A DNA stretch of 64,000 nucleotides. Origin: Malania oleifera. Lineage: Eukaryota; Streptophyta; Magnoliopsida; Santalales; Ximeniaceae. The position numbers and the translations under genes are program-made. Positions 22,760 through 34,560 of the stretch are shown here, piece by piece; position 1 is the stretch's first letter; the number at the start of each line of letters is the position of its first letter. The notes below the pieces were generated by a model that saw only the letters and a list, made by a program, of their open reading frames with translations, did not search any database and was not told the origin of the DNA. The stretch lies in the NCBI RefSeq assembly GCF_029873635.1, contig NC_080420.1, forward strand, positions 53,869,457 through 53,933,456, given 5' to 3'.

Positions 22760-25612
22760 CCCCAATCCAGTAACAAGATGTGAAAGCAAAATTTGGAAAG
22801 TTGTTACTCTATTTGGAAAATGCACTTGGGGTAAAGTCTAAATGTCAATGAATGAATCCCCTATCTTTGGGATTTGTTGCCCCAGTTCAAAATAAATCAA
22901 CGTGTGTCTGGGGTCAACTTGCCCTAGTTTTCCAAGTAAATCAATGTGTGCTTGGGGTCAGTTACCCCAATACAACTGAAATCTCTCCATCATTTGAAAG
23001 CTCAAGACAAGTGTGAAGGGTGCTCTATTGCTGCTTGTGATGCTAGAATGCAATGATATGCTGCTATATGTATGCATGTTGCTAACTGGTGATTTTTATT
23101 TTTTATTTTTGTGATGCTAAAATATAAAATGCATAAGATGTATGGTAATGCGTGAAATGCATGACAATGCATGAGATGCATAGTAATACATGAAATGCAT
23201 GGCAATGCATGAGATGTGTGGTAATGTGTGCATGACATGCAAGGCGATGCATAAGATGTATGGTAATGCATAAGATGTATGGCAATGTGTGAAATGCATG
23301 GAAATGCATAAGATGTATGGTAATACATGAAATGCATGCAATGCATGACGATGCATAAGATGTATGGTAATGCTTGAAATGCATGACAATGCATGAAATG
23401 TACGGTAATACATGAAATGTAGGTACTGCATGCAATGGATGATAATGCATGAAATGTAGATAATGCATGAAATGCATGACAATGTATGAGATGAATGGTA
23501 GTGCATGGAATGCATGGCAATATGTGAAATCTAGGTAATGCATGAAATGTATGACAATGCATGAAATTTGGGGTAATGCATGATAATGCATGAATCTTTT
23601 CTCCCAATGCACTCATGATCAATGTCCTCATCTTTGGTCTCTACATGAGGTTCGCCACATTTCAATGGATTTGTAACCGATCTTAGCTTAATCTTCTTTT
23701 ATTCATCCGGTCATGGAAGTGATTGACTCAGCTCAAATGAAAATCATAAAATCTGCCCCAGTTGAATGGACCTACAGATGATCTTGACTCTGATTTCCTA
23801 TTCCAATCCGATAAGAAAGTACTTGAATGGGACCTACTGAGACTCAACTCGGAATTTGCCCCAGTTAAATTCATCTGTCACCGATCTTGAATCTATTGTT
23901 GGATTCCTTTTGAACTTGGCATAACATTTGCCCCAGTTTGACTGCTCTTTCTCCACAAGGATCTTCTTTATAGAAATTTCTGGTGATTCTGAAACTCTTT
24001 GACTATCCATCCCATTGGAATGATTATGCAATTATGACATCAACTTGGGAAATCAAAAGGTCAACCACCCAAAAAGATGTTTTACCATGTTCCAATGTTA
24101 TTACAAGAAAAATTTATACCAGTATTCAAAAGCCATATGATATTGATGTTTAATTTACCAAACTGAATGGCTGATCTTTTCTTCGACTGTCCCAACTTTA
24201 TCGATGGCCACCTCTCTTCTTTTGTTTCATCATGCTGTGAAACCATTAGAAATTTCACCTATTTAAACGTTGTCTTTAGTTTAGTCAAGTTCAACTCATG
24301 TTTTGATCTCAAGATGGTCTTTAAGACTCGGGACGAAACGTAGGCTAAGGGATACAGGTTTTCACAATAAAAGGGAAACTCAGGCTCAAAAATACCACCC
24401 CAAATAATGTTTTACGCCCCCAGTTCAAGTTGAGACGTTTTGCAAGATGTTGACCGAACTTGTTATTCAAACAAGCTGCCTACGTACCTTTTCAGGATCA
24501 GGTCATTACGTAGTTCAGACTCGTCATTGAGTCTGACAAATCATTAGAGACAACAATGTATACCAATCTGGTCAGGACTTCATTTGGACCGTAATGTAGG
24601 CTGGGGGTTATAGGTTAAAGAAAGAAAGAGTTAAATAGGGCTCAAAATCATCATTTTCGTCAAGGATCACATGCGTAGTATGTCCCTTATTTTCTTTCTC
24701 TTTTCTTCTTTCTCTTTCCATTTTCTTTTATTGCTCCCTTTTGTTTTTCTCTTTCATGAAGGGATTTTTTCATTTTTGTTTGAACTTCATTTGGGACTAA
24801 TCCTTTAAAATTGCCCCAGTGTGGGGTGTGATCCTTTGACGGGTTAATTAATAAATGAATTTTTCAGGCTCAAAAGGGCTTGCAAGAGATTTCTTCTTTG
24901 AATTTCTTTTGGATAGCAGAAAAATGGCCTGCCATCATTTCGATAGCCCATTGTTGTCTCATATGACTTGCCAAACGCTAGGAGACCCAACCCAGGTTAA
25001 CTTTTTGGTGAACTGACTTTTAAGAAAAGGCTAGTTTAACAATCAAGCTCAACTTGGTTAGCAATTGGTAAATCAATATTTGGTTCTTTTTAGGAATAAC
25101 TGGTCGGCCAAAGATGGCCATCTATCATTTGATCAAAACATGAATAATGAATTGACTTGAAACTCTTGGCACTGCATATATTTTGCTGAATTCCTTCGAG
25201 AACATCTGTCTTCATAGGGTGAGGAAAATTGTTTTATCTTCTTCTGATTCCACCTCCCGTGTTTGGTTTTCAAAATTAACATCACTTTCTGGCTTATGAA
25301 TATTGGTATTATTATTTTCCTTATCTTTACACGAAACATCAGCAAACAAACTCTTGGTCAATTGAACTCAGGACACAAGTGATATGAAAAGAATGCATAA
25401 TTCAATTTATTGATGAAAGGAAAATTGTCCGAGACAATAGTGTCAATAGACTTCCAGAAGATAGGGAATTAAAATGACATCATCACATGAAACAAACTAG
25501 ATAATCAAAAACTTGCCCCTTGTGTACTTTTGCTCCCTTTGGGCTCCTTACGAGAACTCTAGGATCCATAACTTGACAGATTCTTTTGCCTGACCTCGGC
25601 TCCTACAACATA
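22760..25612 (-). other. Non-coding 3' half of Tat B with recurrent TGCCCCAGT motif
   Basis: Holds the ATGCAT array and many copies of tgccccagt (ACTGGGGCA on the element strand), e.g. near 22880, 23755, 23859, 23929, 24414 and 24808. Blocks match Tat A at 490-2900. No pol domain is recognisable. Confidence 0.7.
23125..23590. repeat. ATGCAT-rich degenerate tandem array
   Basis: About 460 bp of aatgcatgaaatgcatgg-like units of 15-20 bp. It gives Met/His/Cys-rich open frames on the minus strand that are not genes. Related shorter arrays are at 675-780, 3650-3830 and 27170-27310. Confidence 0.9.
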
Positions 25613-27058
25613 TTAACCATTTCTTTCCCCGTGATTGGGTAGGGGATCACTCTGGATTCCTAGCTGCTTATCATCGAAGACCAACCAACCGGCATCCCTC
25701 AACGACTGTACCTTGTGTTTAAATGTCCAACAGCGGTCAACGGTGTGACCTGGAGAATTGGAGTGATACGCGCACTTAGCGTCCGGGTCATACCATTGTG
25801 GTAGAGGGTGTCGTACGGCTACTCCAGGGATTGTTGAAATAAGCCTTCTTTCGAGCAATTGGGGGAGCAATTCCGAATAGGACATGGGAATTGGTTGCAC
25901 CCTATTAGGACCATATCTCTGTGTTTGAACATTTTTCTATGTGAGCGTAGGCCCATAGGGAACAAACTGAGACCCTGTGCCTACATGCGCTATTTGATTA
26001 ACAATATTTCTTCTAAACCCTTGGTTATGACCTCTTTGGTATAGTCGCCCTTGAATCATATGAGTTTCATCATCCTTCTTCCTATATGCCCATTTCTTGT
26101 CTGAACTAGTTTCTTCGCCACTACTTCTGGCTTTTCCGACTTTGATGGCTGTTTCGATTCTTTCTCCGCTAGAAACAATGTCCATGAAGTCATGGGGGGT
26201 TGCCCCTAAGAGATGCCCAAAGTAGGGATCTTTCAATGTATTCACGAATATTGAGATAGCCTCCCTATCTTCCACTGGAGGGCTCACTTGGATGGACATG
26301 TCCCTCCATCTATATGCATATTCTCTGAATGTTTCATTAGGTTTCATTTGCATGCTTTGTAAGGTCATGCGATCAGGTGTCATTTCTATCACGTGGCGGT
26401 ACTGAGCTATGAAGGAATTTGCCAGATCTTTCCAAGTACGAATTCGAGCTCGATCCTACTGAATGTACCATCTGATAGCTGCTCCAGTCAAACTATCTTG
26501 AAAGCAATGCATCATCAACCTTTCATCATCAGTATGTGCAGCCATTTTTTGGCAATACAAGTGCAGGTGGGTCCGAGGATAGTGGGTCCCATCGAATTTT
26601 TCAAAATCCGGCAACTTGAATTTTGGCGGCAGAGTGACCTTTGGTACTAGGCAAAGGTCATTAGGGTCAACGGAATCAAATGTATTATACCCTTCAATTG
26701 CTTTCAAGCGCTCCTCCAATACGTCACAACGACGCTCAGACTCAGGTCTATTTATCCCCATATCAGGAGTTGCTAAGGGGAAAGTCCCTGCCACTGGAAA
26801 CCCCTGTGCAGGCACAGTTGGGATAAATGGAGGCATATTTGGCATTGGATCCCCCATGACACCCGGTGGTGGAGCTGATGTTTGTTCATGATTTAGGGTG
26901 AACCCTGGAGGATGAGTAGGGTCTATATCTGTTTCAGAATTATTTTGTACCGCTTTTCCTTTGTTCATCAACAATTCCATAATTTTAGCCATTTTTTCAA
27001 TCAATTCTTCCTGTCCTTGTTCTATGCCCAGGACTCTACCTTCCAATTGTTTACTCAT
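25613..27058 (-). pseudogene. Tat/Ogre-type gag with two in-frame TAG stops
   Basis: A single 481-codon frame encoding the retrotransposon capsid protein. The N-terminus (MSKQLEGRVLGIEQ) is coiled-coil-like, then a Pro-rich linker, then a Retrotrans_gag-type core with KFKLPDFEKFDGT, DDERLMMHCFQDSLTGAA and the YAYRWRDMS motif, and a C-terminal zinc-finger-like CAYHSNSPGHTVDRCW (C-x2-H-x5-H-x4-C). TAG stops lie at 26456-26458 (after WYIQ) and 25937-25939 (after GPTLT); otherwise the frame is unbroken. No protease follows. Since the LTRs are almost identical, the stops were probably already in the parent or arose very recently. Confidence 0.9.
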
Positions 27059-27169
27059 TTCTTTTTCCCTTCTCCTGGTATTGTATTGATGTGTGACAGT
27101 CTCAATGTTGCTTGCTCAAACGAATTCTGTGGCTAGGCACTGCAAACCAAAACCTTCCCTTTTTAGAAT

Positions 27170-27320
27170 CGTGAATGCATAGGTATGAATGCATGGATGC
27201 AATGTATGTTTGTGCATGGATGTAACTAGTGTAATTACACATACAAATAGAGATATGAACATGCATGTGACCTAGCGTGCATGATTACACGTGAAATTAC
27301 GCATGAATACATGGATGCAA
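27170..27320. repeat. Short ATGCAT-type repeat upstream of gag (Tat B)
   Basis: Same words as the 23.1-kb array. The equivalent in Tat A is at 3650-3830. Confidence 0.6.
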
Positions 27321-28771
27321 TGTAACCTAACTAACTACTTTGTCAGCATTGAGAGATTTCAAGACAATCATTGATGGGCCACAATTTAAATTCAATTCTT
27401 CCCTCAATCGGTTCATGTATCTCAGATTCTATGAAGGGTCAAATTATGATCTGAGGTTGGGGTTGACCTAGGTTGGTCAACCCGTTGGATTTGTTCAGTG
27501 CGGACTTGTGGACTTTAGTGTGCACTTGGGCCTCAAGTATTTTAAAATATGGGCTTCAATATACTTCATGATGGGATCAGGCCCTAATTTTAAAAGGATT
27601 TGGGCTTGGATTGTTTAGAAAATATTGGCCCGGATTTTTAGGGTAATAGGGCCAAAGACCATTTTTGAAAATTGGGTTTGACCCCTTTTGGAAAATTAGG
27701 TCTAGGCCGAATTTTTACTTAGGAAAGGGTTGGGCCTATACTTGTTATTTCTCAAAAAATTGGGCCCGAGTTATTTGAAAAGGGTTGGGCCGACCCATAT
27801 TTTAAAATAGTTGGGCCAAGTGCTTCATTTTGAAAGGATGGGCCTTTGTCTCATTACTGGGCTTTTTCTGAATACTGGCTAAGAAGTATGTATGTCTAAA
27901 TGTATGCCAAATGTATGATATAATACAAAGTATTCCACAACATATATACAACACACTATTCATGGAGAAGGATGTAGCTCCTGTCCCAACCTAGGGTAGG
28001 TACGTATATATAGGGTTCTTCATGACTCTATCCTAGTTAGGGAAGACTATAAACAAGTATGTGGGGGTAGGCTCTAATCCCTATTGACAAAAAGGTTCCC
28101 AATTTGAAATTTCATCCTCCCCCATAGGGGTCCGGACAAAACTCGGATTGAGCGGGGTGGTTCGCGGGTCCCATCAAGCTTAAGCTACGAAGGGACAAAC
28201 GCTATTACACCCCTATCTAATCTTAGCAGGTAAAGCTCGGGTATAGAGCGTGAGAGTGTGTGAATTTAAATTTATCCTAATCCCGCTATCCCCACATTTA
28301 TTCACATGCTATAAACAATATGGAAACAAGATATCTACCATTAATATATATATATATATTCAAAAGATAAGGAAACACAATATATGCAATTAATATGTTT
28401 ATTCAAAAAAAAAAAAAAGGAATTTGGAAACAAAATATTGTTAGTTAATATGCTTACTTAAAAAAAAAATTATGGAAGCAAAATATTTACGATTAGTATA
28501 CAAAATATCTACTTATTCAAAATATCTTGCAATTAATATGCTCTATTCAGAATATTTGGAAACAAAATATTTACCATTAATATTCACAAAATTAGGAAAC
28601 AAAATATTTTTAATTAAGTAAGGTTATTTGTAAATTATGGAAGCAAAATATTTACAATTAATCAAGGTTATTTATGAATTACTAATATTTACAAAACAAG
28701 GAGTAATTAAAAGATTTATTAAATTTAAACTTGGGATAATTTTCAATTAATTAATGGCTCAACTCTCTAAG
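27321..28771 (-). other. 5' untranslated leader of Tat B
   Basis: Non-coding, rich in gggcctg/ttgggcc words at 27500-27850. Includes the strongly conserved block 28071-28345 and AT-rich DNA next to the primer site. Aligns along its length with Tat A 3850-5270. Confidence 0.75.
28071..28345 (-). other. Conserved 5' leader block of Tat elements (copy B)
   Basis: Counterpart of 4617-4884. Contains GC-rich segments (ggggtggttcgcgggtccc) unlike the AT-rich surroundings. Confidence 0.55.
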
Positions 28772-28789
28772 TTCCCAGTGGAGTCGCCA
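28772..28789 (-). other. Primer-binding site of Tat B
   Basis: Minus strand TGGCGACTCCACTGGGAA, three bases from the LTR, two substitutions from the Tat A site. Confidence 0.8.
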
Positions 28790-28792
28790 AGC

Positions 28793-31760
28793 TGTCGCGA
28801 CGTCCCGGGAGCGCGTGTGCCCCGAGCGGCGAAATTAAAAATCAATTTTAATATGGTGTGGAAAAACATGGATGTCGGAGTCGCCACTAACCTTTAGTGC
28901 GGTTAGAACACATGATTACTACCCCGTTAGGGGTAGAATCAGTCTACATTACCAGAGTTGGGGTCGGGAGTTCGGTTACGCGAGGGGAAGGTACTAGCAC
29001 CCCCTACGCGCCCGTTCTTACGAATGGTATCTAATTAATTTGAAATTATCCCTAAGTTAATCTAATAATTCTTCAAATTACTCCTATTTTATGAATTTAT
29101 AAATAAATGTGAAAAATAAATAAATAAATAAAGATAATATATACATATATAATCCCTCAGAGCTTAGGATACGTGAAGCCCGAAGGCTCATACCCCCGCA
29201 ATAAAATCATAGGGATTATAAAATCAAAATTATTTAAGAAAATACGCTCCCACATTTTAAAATTGTAAGTAAAAGTTTTATAGGAAAATATTAGTATGGG
29301 AGGTTTTAATAATAGATATAATAATTTAAACATAATAAATAAATAAAAAAAATAGTAATAAACTAGAATATTAGGATACCAAAATACGTACTAATCAATA
29401 TATATAATAGAAGCTAAAATATCTAACATACCAATAATAGTAGAATATAAACAATAATATAGACTAAGATAATGAGCAAATATTAAAATACTACATGTGC
29501 GTTATAAACAAAAATACTTAAACATACCATAATACACATAATTACGATAATAATAATAAATATCCACAAATAATATAATACGTAATAGATTACTATAATA
29601 CTATATATACTAAACATACCATATAATAGCATGATACCAAAACACCAAAAATATTACCTAAAATATTAAACTTATCATAATAATTAATACCTTGTATATT
29701 AACATACTAAAAATATAATAATAATATATAATATTACCTAAAATGCTATATTACTAAATGTACACGGTCACCTAAAATACTAAATTAAATGTATAATGCT
29801 ACTTACAATTCTAAGTTGCTAAATATAAATATCATTTATTCAAATAAATATTATAGCATTAAAAATTCCACAACAATGTTACGAACACGACAAAATGATA
29901 ATACAATCGTATACAAGAAATAAATAAATAATAAACAATAATGAACATCAATATATACGCAATAGCAATATAAAGTAAATTAAATAAAACACTACTCAAA
30001 ACTCTAATAACGTGAAATAACCAAAACCCTAAAATAAAACAATAACCCAAAATCCTAAATGGTCGTATTATGAAAATAATGTAAATAATCAAAAATCCTA
30101 GATGTGCATAAATATTACAATCATAAATAATAAACAAAATCCCTAAATACCGTATGAACAATAAATATGACAAATATCCTAAATACATCAAAAAGCCTAA
30201 ATAATGTCTACACGATAAAACATCCTAAATAATATGTAACAATAAAAATAAGTATATTACAATGATTACAAAACAAAAAAAAAAGGAAAAAGAACCCCAA
30301 ACATTAGATATTAGAACAAATAAAACAATAATAATACAATATATATACAAAATAACATTAAGAAGAAAAAAATATATATAAACAAATTACAAAAACATCA
30401 CTTGTGCATGTGTGTGTTTGTGTGTGTGTGGACAAGTTGTCCAAGAGATGAAACTCAAAGAAATTAATAAAATCAGTAAATATTAACAAGGGAGAGTTAG
30501 AAACAACCGAGTAAGGTTTCAGATTGATCAGATAATAAATCGCCGCTCGATTGGCTTCATCTAGTTGAATGCGCATACACCGACGATTCCACTGCTGCGG
30601 CGGTGAGACAGCTGTGTAATAAATTAAAATGAAATTGTAAAACTCAAAATAATAATCTGAATGGTGAGAATTAATATAAAAGGGTCAAAAACAACTTGAT
30701 AAAATTTTGCATTGATCGGATAAGAAATCGCCACTCGATTGCCTTCATCTAGTTGAATGCGCAGACGCCGATAACTCCACTGCTGCGGCGGTGATACGAT
30801 TTTGCAAGAAATTAACACAAAGGGAGAAAACTCAAAAGACGAATCTGAACGGTGAAAATTAAGAAAAAAGGGTTAGAAAAGACCTCGTAAAGTTTCACAT
30901 TGATCAGATAAGAAATCACCGCTCGATTGGCTTCGTCTAGTTAAATGCGCAGATGCCGATGACTCCACTGCTGCGACGGTGATACGGATGTGCAAGAAAT
31001 TAACACGAAGGAAGAAAACTCAAAAAAAGAATCTGAACGGTGAAAATTAATAAGAAAGGGTTAGAAATGACCGTGTAAAATTTTGCATTGATCGGATAAG
31101 AAATCGCCGCTCGATTGGCTTCGTCCAGTTGGATGCGCAGACGCTAATGACTCCACTGCTGCGGCGGTGATACGGCTGTGCAAGACATTAACACAAAGGG
31201 AGAAAACGCAAAAGAAGAATCTGAACGGTGAAAAGTAAGATGAAAGGGTTAGGAAAGAGCTCATAAAGTTTCGCATTAATCGGATAAAAAATAGTTGCTC
31301 GATTGGTTTCATCTAGTTGACTGCGCAAATGCCAACGACTCCATTGTCGCCGCACGAGACTGCAAGGTAAGGTTTTTCTTTCTTTGGTCTGTCCCTCCTC
31401 CCCTTTGGCTTGGCTATGCCCCCCTTTTATAAAAAAAAAAAATTCTGTAAACCCTAAAAAAAACTTCCTTTTTTATTTTATTTTTCTTTTTCTTTTCTTT
31501 TTTTTGCTTTTACTATTATGGTAATAATGAAAATAGTAATAATAATAATAAAATCAATAAGGTAATAATAATAATAATAATAAATAATTGTAGTAAAAGT
31601 AAAAATAATAAAGATACTATCAATAAAATAATAATAATAAGACTAGTAATAATAATAATACTAATAGTAATAGTAAAAATGACAATAATAAAATAATAAT
31701 AATAATAATTATAGCAAAAAATAAAAATAGAAATAAAAATGAAGTAATAATAACAATGTA

Positions 31761-31814
<54 letters not shown>

Positions 31815-31848
31815 CATATCGGGCCTGGGTAAAAATGGGGTGTCTACA
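28793..31848 (-). repeat. 5' LTR of Tat B
   Basis: 3056 bp, almost identical to 17914-20960. 188-bp repeats at about 30470-31360, TATA box at 31424-31431, (AAT)n array to 31815. Confidence 0.95.
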
Positions 31849-31853
31849 ATGGT
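31849..31853 (+). repeat. Target-site duplication of Tat B, right
   Basis: atggt, as at 17909-17913. Confidence 0.95.
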
Positions 31854-33718
31854 CCTAGGAAATATTTAAATAATATTTTATTCAGGAATAATTTATTAGA
31901 ACTAGGAATTTAATTTCAGGGTTCGGGTGAGCGTCGTATGCATCTTTTCGGGGTCCCTGTTGGCGTAGTTCAAGAAACCAGGTAAGAAAAAAAAGTATAT
32001 ATTAAATCAGAATTTTTATGAATTTAATGAAAAAATAAATTGTGTTATATGTACGTGTATATGTTTCAGTATGGGTAAAATGTCAACTGTTTAAATTATA
32101 TTTTTTTGAATTTAGGGCTGTTTGTTAGATATGTATATGTAAAAATGAACTGATGAAAGTGGAAAAATATTTTCAGAATAATTATGTAAGAAATGAAAGG
32201 TATTTTCAGTATATAAACATTAAATGTCTGTTGGCTTATTTTACAGGCAGTGTATGAATTTTATTACTAAATTGTGTGGCGTGAGTAAATAGAATGTTGT
32301 GTGGAAATATATGTTAAATGTATGAGATGCAGGTTAAGCAAGTAATGCATTGTGAATAAAACATGACATGGACTATGTTGCTTGTGTGTGTTAATGCAAC
32401 CATGTAAATAACTGAAAGATGCTGGGTATAACAGCTGAAAGATGTTGGGTAAATGTATGATAGCTGAAAGTCGGGTTAGCAGATTCTAGCGCATTTCTAT
32501 GTGGACTAACTGTTAGTAGATCTAACTCATTTCTATGTGGACTAACTGTAGCAGATTCTAGCGCATTTCTATGTGAACTAACAAATGACAGCTAAAGAGC
32601 GGCTGTAGTACAAAGGAATGAAATGACAATGTTAGGAAATGAAATGACAAGGAATGACAATGCAATGAAATGAAATGTGAAATGTGAATGATACGAATGG
32701 GAAAGAGTCACTTAAAGTGAAATGCAATGCAATGTTAAGCTATGAATATGAACAGATGTGTATGATTGAATAATGATAGAAAGAATTATATATTATGATA
32801 TTAGAAGTATGTATATACATAGAACATGTTACGAATAGGCAAGGCGTACCTTTTGCCTGAGGACTTGCTGAGTAAGGCGAGTGCACTAGTAGTTACAGAT
32901 ATGGCAGTAGTGACATAACGTACTAGGGAAGAGGGAATCTACTTGTATGGGCAAGTAAATTTTCCTATCCTTAGGGCCTTTTCCGGTAAACTTTTATATA
33001 AACTGTGTGAGTACGAGATCAATTTATCACTTGAGGGCTTACTAAGTAAGGTGAGTGCTCTGGTATGCTTTATTTGTGACCTTTGGGTTGTCAAATGTAT
33101 TAGAGCAGAGGAGTGCTACTTGTATGGGCAGGTAATCACCCCTATCCTTGGGTAATCTCGTGGGTAAAATATCTTGCATGTGTTTGAATAGGATCAGAAA
33201 ATGATTTGGAAAATTATGTTAAGAATTTGCAAATGTTAAATATTATGTTGACTATAAACTCATGTTGGCCACACACTGCTTTAATATATTGTTTCTTCCC
33301 TTACTGAGATGTGTCTCACCCAAATATGAATTTATCTTTTTTTCAGGATTTCCTCGAGATCAAGCTTTGAGAGCTCGAGGTTTTTATAGCATTATTGGGA
33401 AATAGAAAAAGAAAATGGCATATTTCTATGTTAATTTTTGGGAATGTAAATATTTATGTTTTATGCCTTTATGTTTTAAGGCTATTGAGTAAGGAATGAT
33501 TGTGAAAATATTGAATTGTTTTGGGAGATATATGTAATTATGGAAATGCAGGTATTGAAGGATGTTATGGTCTATGGTTATAATTAGTGAAACTCTAGTA
33601 TTATGTTATATGGAGATTTTATTTATATTTTTCGCTACGTATATGGTAATTATGGATTATCAGGAATTTTATCAGGTATAATGCGCCGGACCAGGATTTA
33701 AGGGTTCGGGGCGTTATA
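31854..33718 (+). repeat. 3' LTR of the Tekay-like element, second part
   Basis: Resumes with cctaggaaatatttaaat as in 9672 onwards. The segment 33090-33660 has no counterpart in the 5' LTR. Ends ggggcgttata. Small open frames are not coding. Confidence 0.85.
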
Positions 33719-33723
33719 GGTTC

Positions 33724-34503
33724 AGTCTTCTGATGTTCCTTAACGCATTGAAAAATTTGAACTGGACATAGGGTCAGATGACTAAACTGTAGGTTCAGAC
33801 TTCTAAAGTCCCAGCTCAGACCGCTTAACTGAGGGTTCAGTCTTCTGAAGGTGTACTGCCTCTTCTGTATTCCTTCAGAAAAATCTTCAGTAGACTAAAC
33901 TAATTTTTCAGTCTTCTGAAGAAATTTTTCAGTAGACCGAACGAAATCTTCAGTCTTCTGAGGATGCATCTCGGTCATCTAGGTAGTCACTTTTCAGATT
34001 TTTCATTTTAGTTTTCAAAAATCATTTTTATCTCTAGCTTTGATTTCTTATAAAATATTTTTTGGGATTTTAAATAAGGTCTCTAAGTCTATAATTACCC
34101 CTAAAAGAGCTTTCAACATATTTCACAAGATATTTAAATACGAAGTACTTACATAAAGACTTCTTAGGACTTTTGATATTATAAGCACTTAATTCTTCAT
34201 GTTTGTCTTTCTTTAGCTCCATCTTGTCTTCAAGCTTCAACATACTTTAAGCTTTTAGCAAGTCCTTTTTAACATTCATACTCTCATGATCTTCAAGTTT
34301 TATTAAGTCATCTTTGAGTCTATGCCTTTTAAGCTTCATTTTGATCATCTTGCTTTGTAGTACAAGATTTTAATATTCCTTATTGAGCACTTGACCTTGT
34401 ATTCTAATTCTAGAGTCCTGAAATATCATCACTTAACCAAATATGTTAAGTTCCTCTGATTTGTTATCATCAAAACACGATTTTAAGGCTTGTAAGGCCA
34501 ACA
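33724..34503 (-). repeat. SIRE-like copia LTR, upstream part in minus orientation
   Basis: On the minus strand it begins at 34503 with TGTTGGCCTTAC and a TTTTGATGATAACAAAT segment, the same start architecture as the LTRs at 50167, 54074 and 59374. A cluster of ttcagtcttctgaag-like palindromes lies at 33719-33990. Continues into 8294-8816. Confidence 0.7.
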
Positions 34504-34510
34504 CAACAAT

Positions 34511-34523
34511 TGGTATTAGAGCC
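34511..34523 (+). other. Primer-binding site (tRNA-Met type) of a SIRE-like element
   Basis: TGGTATTAGAGCC on the plus strand, followed by gag on the plus strand, although the adjacent LTR lies in minus orientation. Confidence 0.7.
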
Positions 34524-34560
34524 TCGTGGCATTGACTTACACATTTTTGCTATAGATCGA

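Larger units (their letters stand above)
17914..31848 (-). mobile_element. Tat/Ogre-like LTR retrotransposon B, complete, recent, gag-only
   Basis: A 13.9-kb element reading on the minus strand: 5' LTR 28793-31848, primer site 28772-28789, gag 25613-27058, non-coding 3' half with minisatellites, polypurine tract 20961-20975, 3' LTR 17914-20960. Perfect five-base target duplication. Comparing the LTRs line by line I found about five substitutions in 3 kb, plus length changes in A and AAT runs, so insertion was very recent (order of 10^5 years or less at rates commonly used for plants). No protease, RT or integrase is present, so movement must have relied on a helper. Confidence 0.95.
8817..33718 (+). 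mobile_element. Tekay/Del-like non-autonomous LTR retrotransposon, split by two later insertions
   Basis: The LTR start TGTAAAGACC occurs at 8817 and 17234, and LTR ends at 16773 (GTTGCA) and 33718 (CGTTATA). A Met-type primer site follows the first LTR and a polypurine tract precedes the second. Flanking five-base repeats are agttc (8812-8816) and ggttc (33719-33723), four of five matching. The internal part is only 16774-17233, without coding capacity, but ends with the ttcgaggacaacatttctt-type tail known from Tekay/Del elements. The 5' LTR contains the chromovirus (10547-16152) and the 3' LTR contains Tat B (17914-31848). Without those it would be about 5.3 kb. Confidence 0.8.

Noticed and set aside
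22277..22825. Long open frames on both strands with repeated WIIVSLRLGF / CPYGSDSYIRSKPS units
   Set aside because: The 66-bp tandem repeat is a multiple of three and lacks stops, so frames stay open by arithmetic. No domain, and it lies in the non-coding half of a retrotransposon.
23002..23631. Met/His/Cys-rich open frames on the minus strand
   Set aside because: Produced by the ATGCAT repeat.
32943..33155. Small open frame shared with 16361-16585
   Set aside because: Both are inside the Tekay-like LTR; the shared peptide reflects LTR identity, not coding selection.
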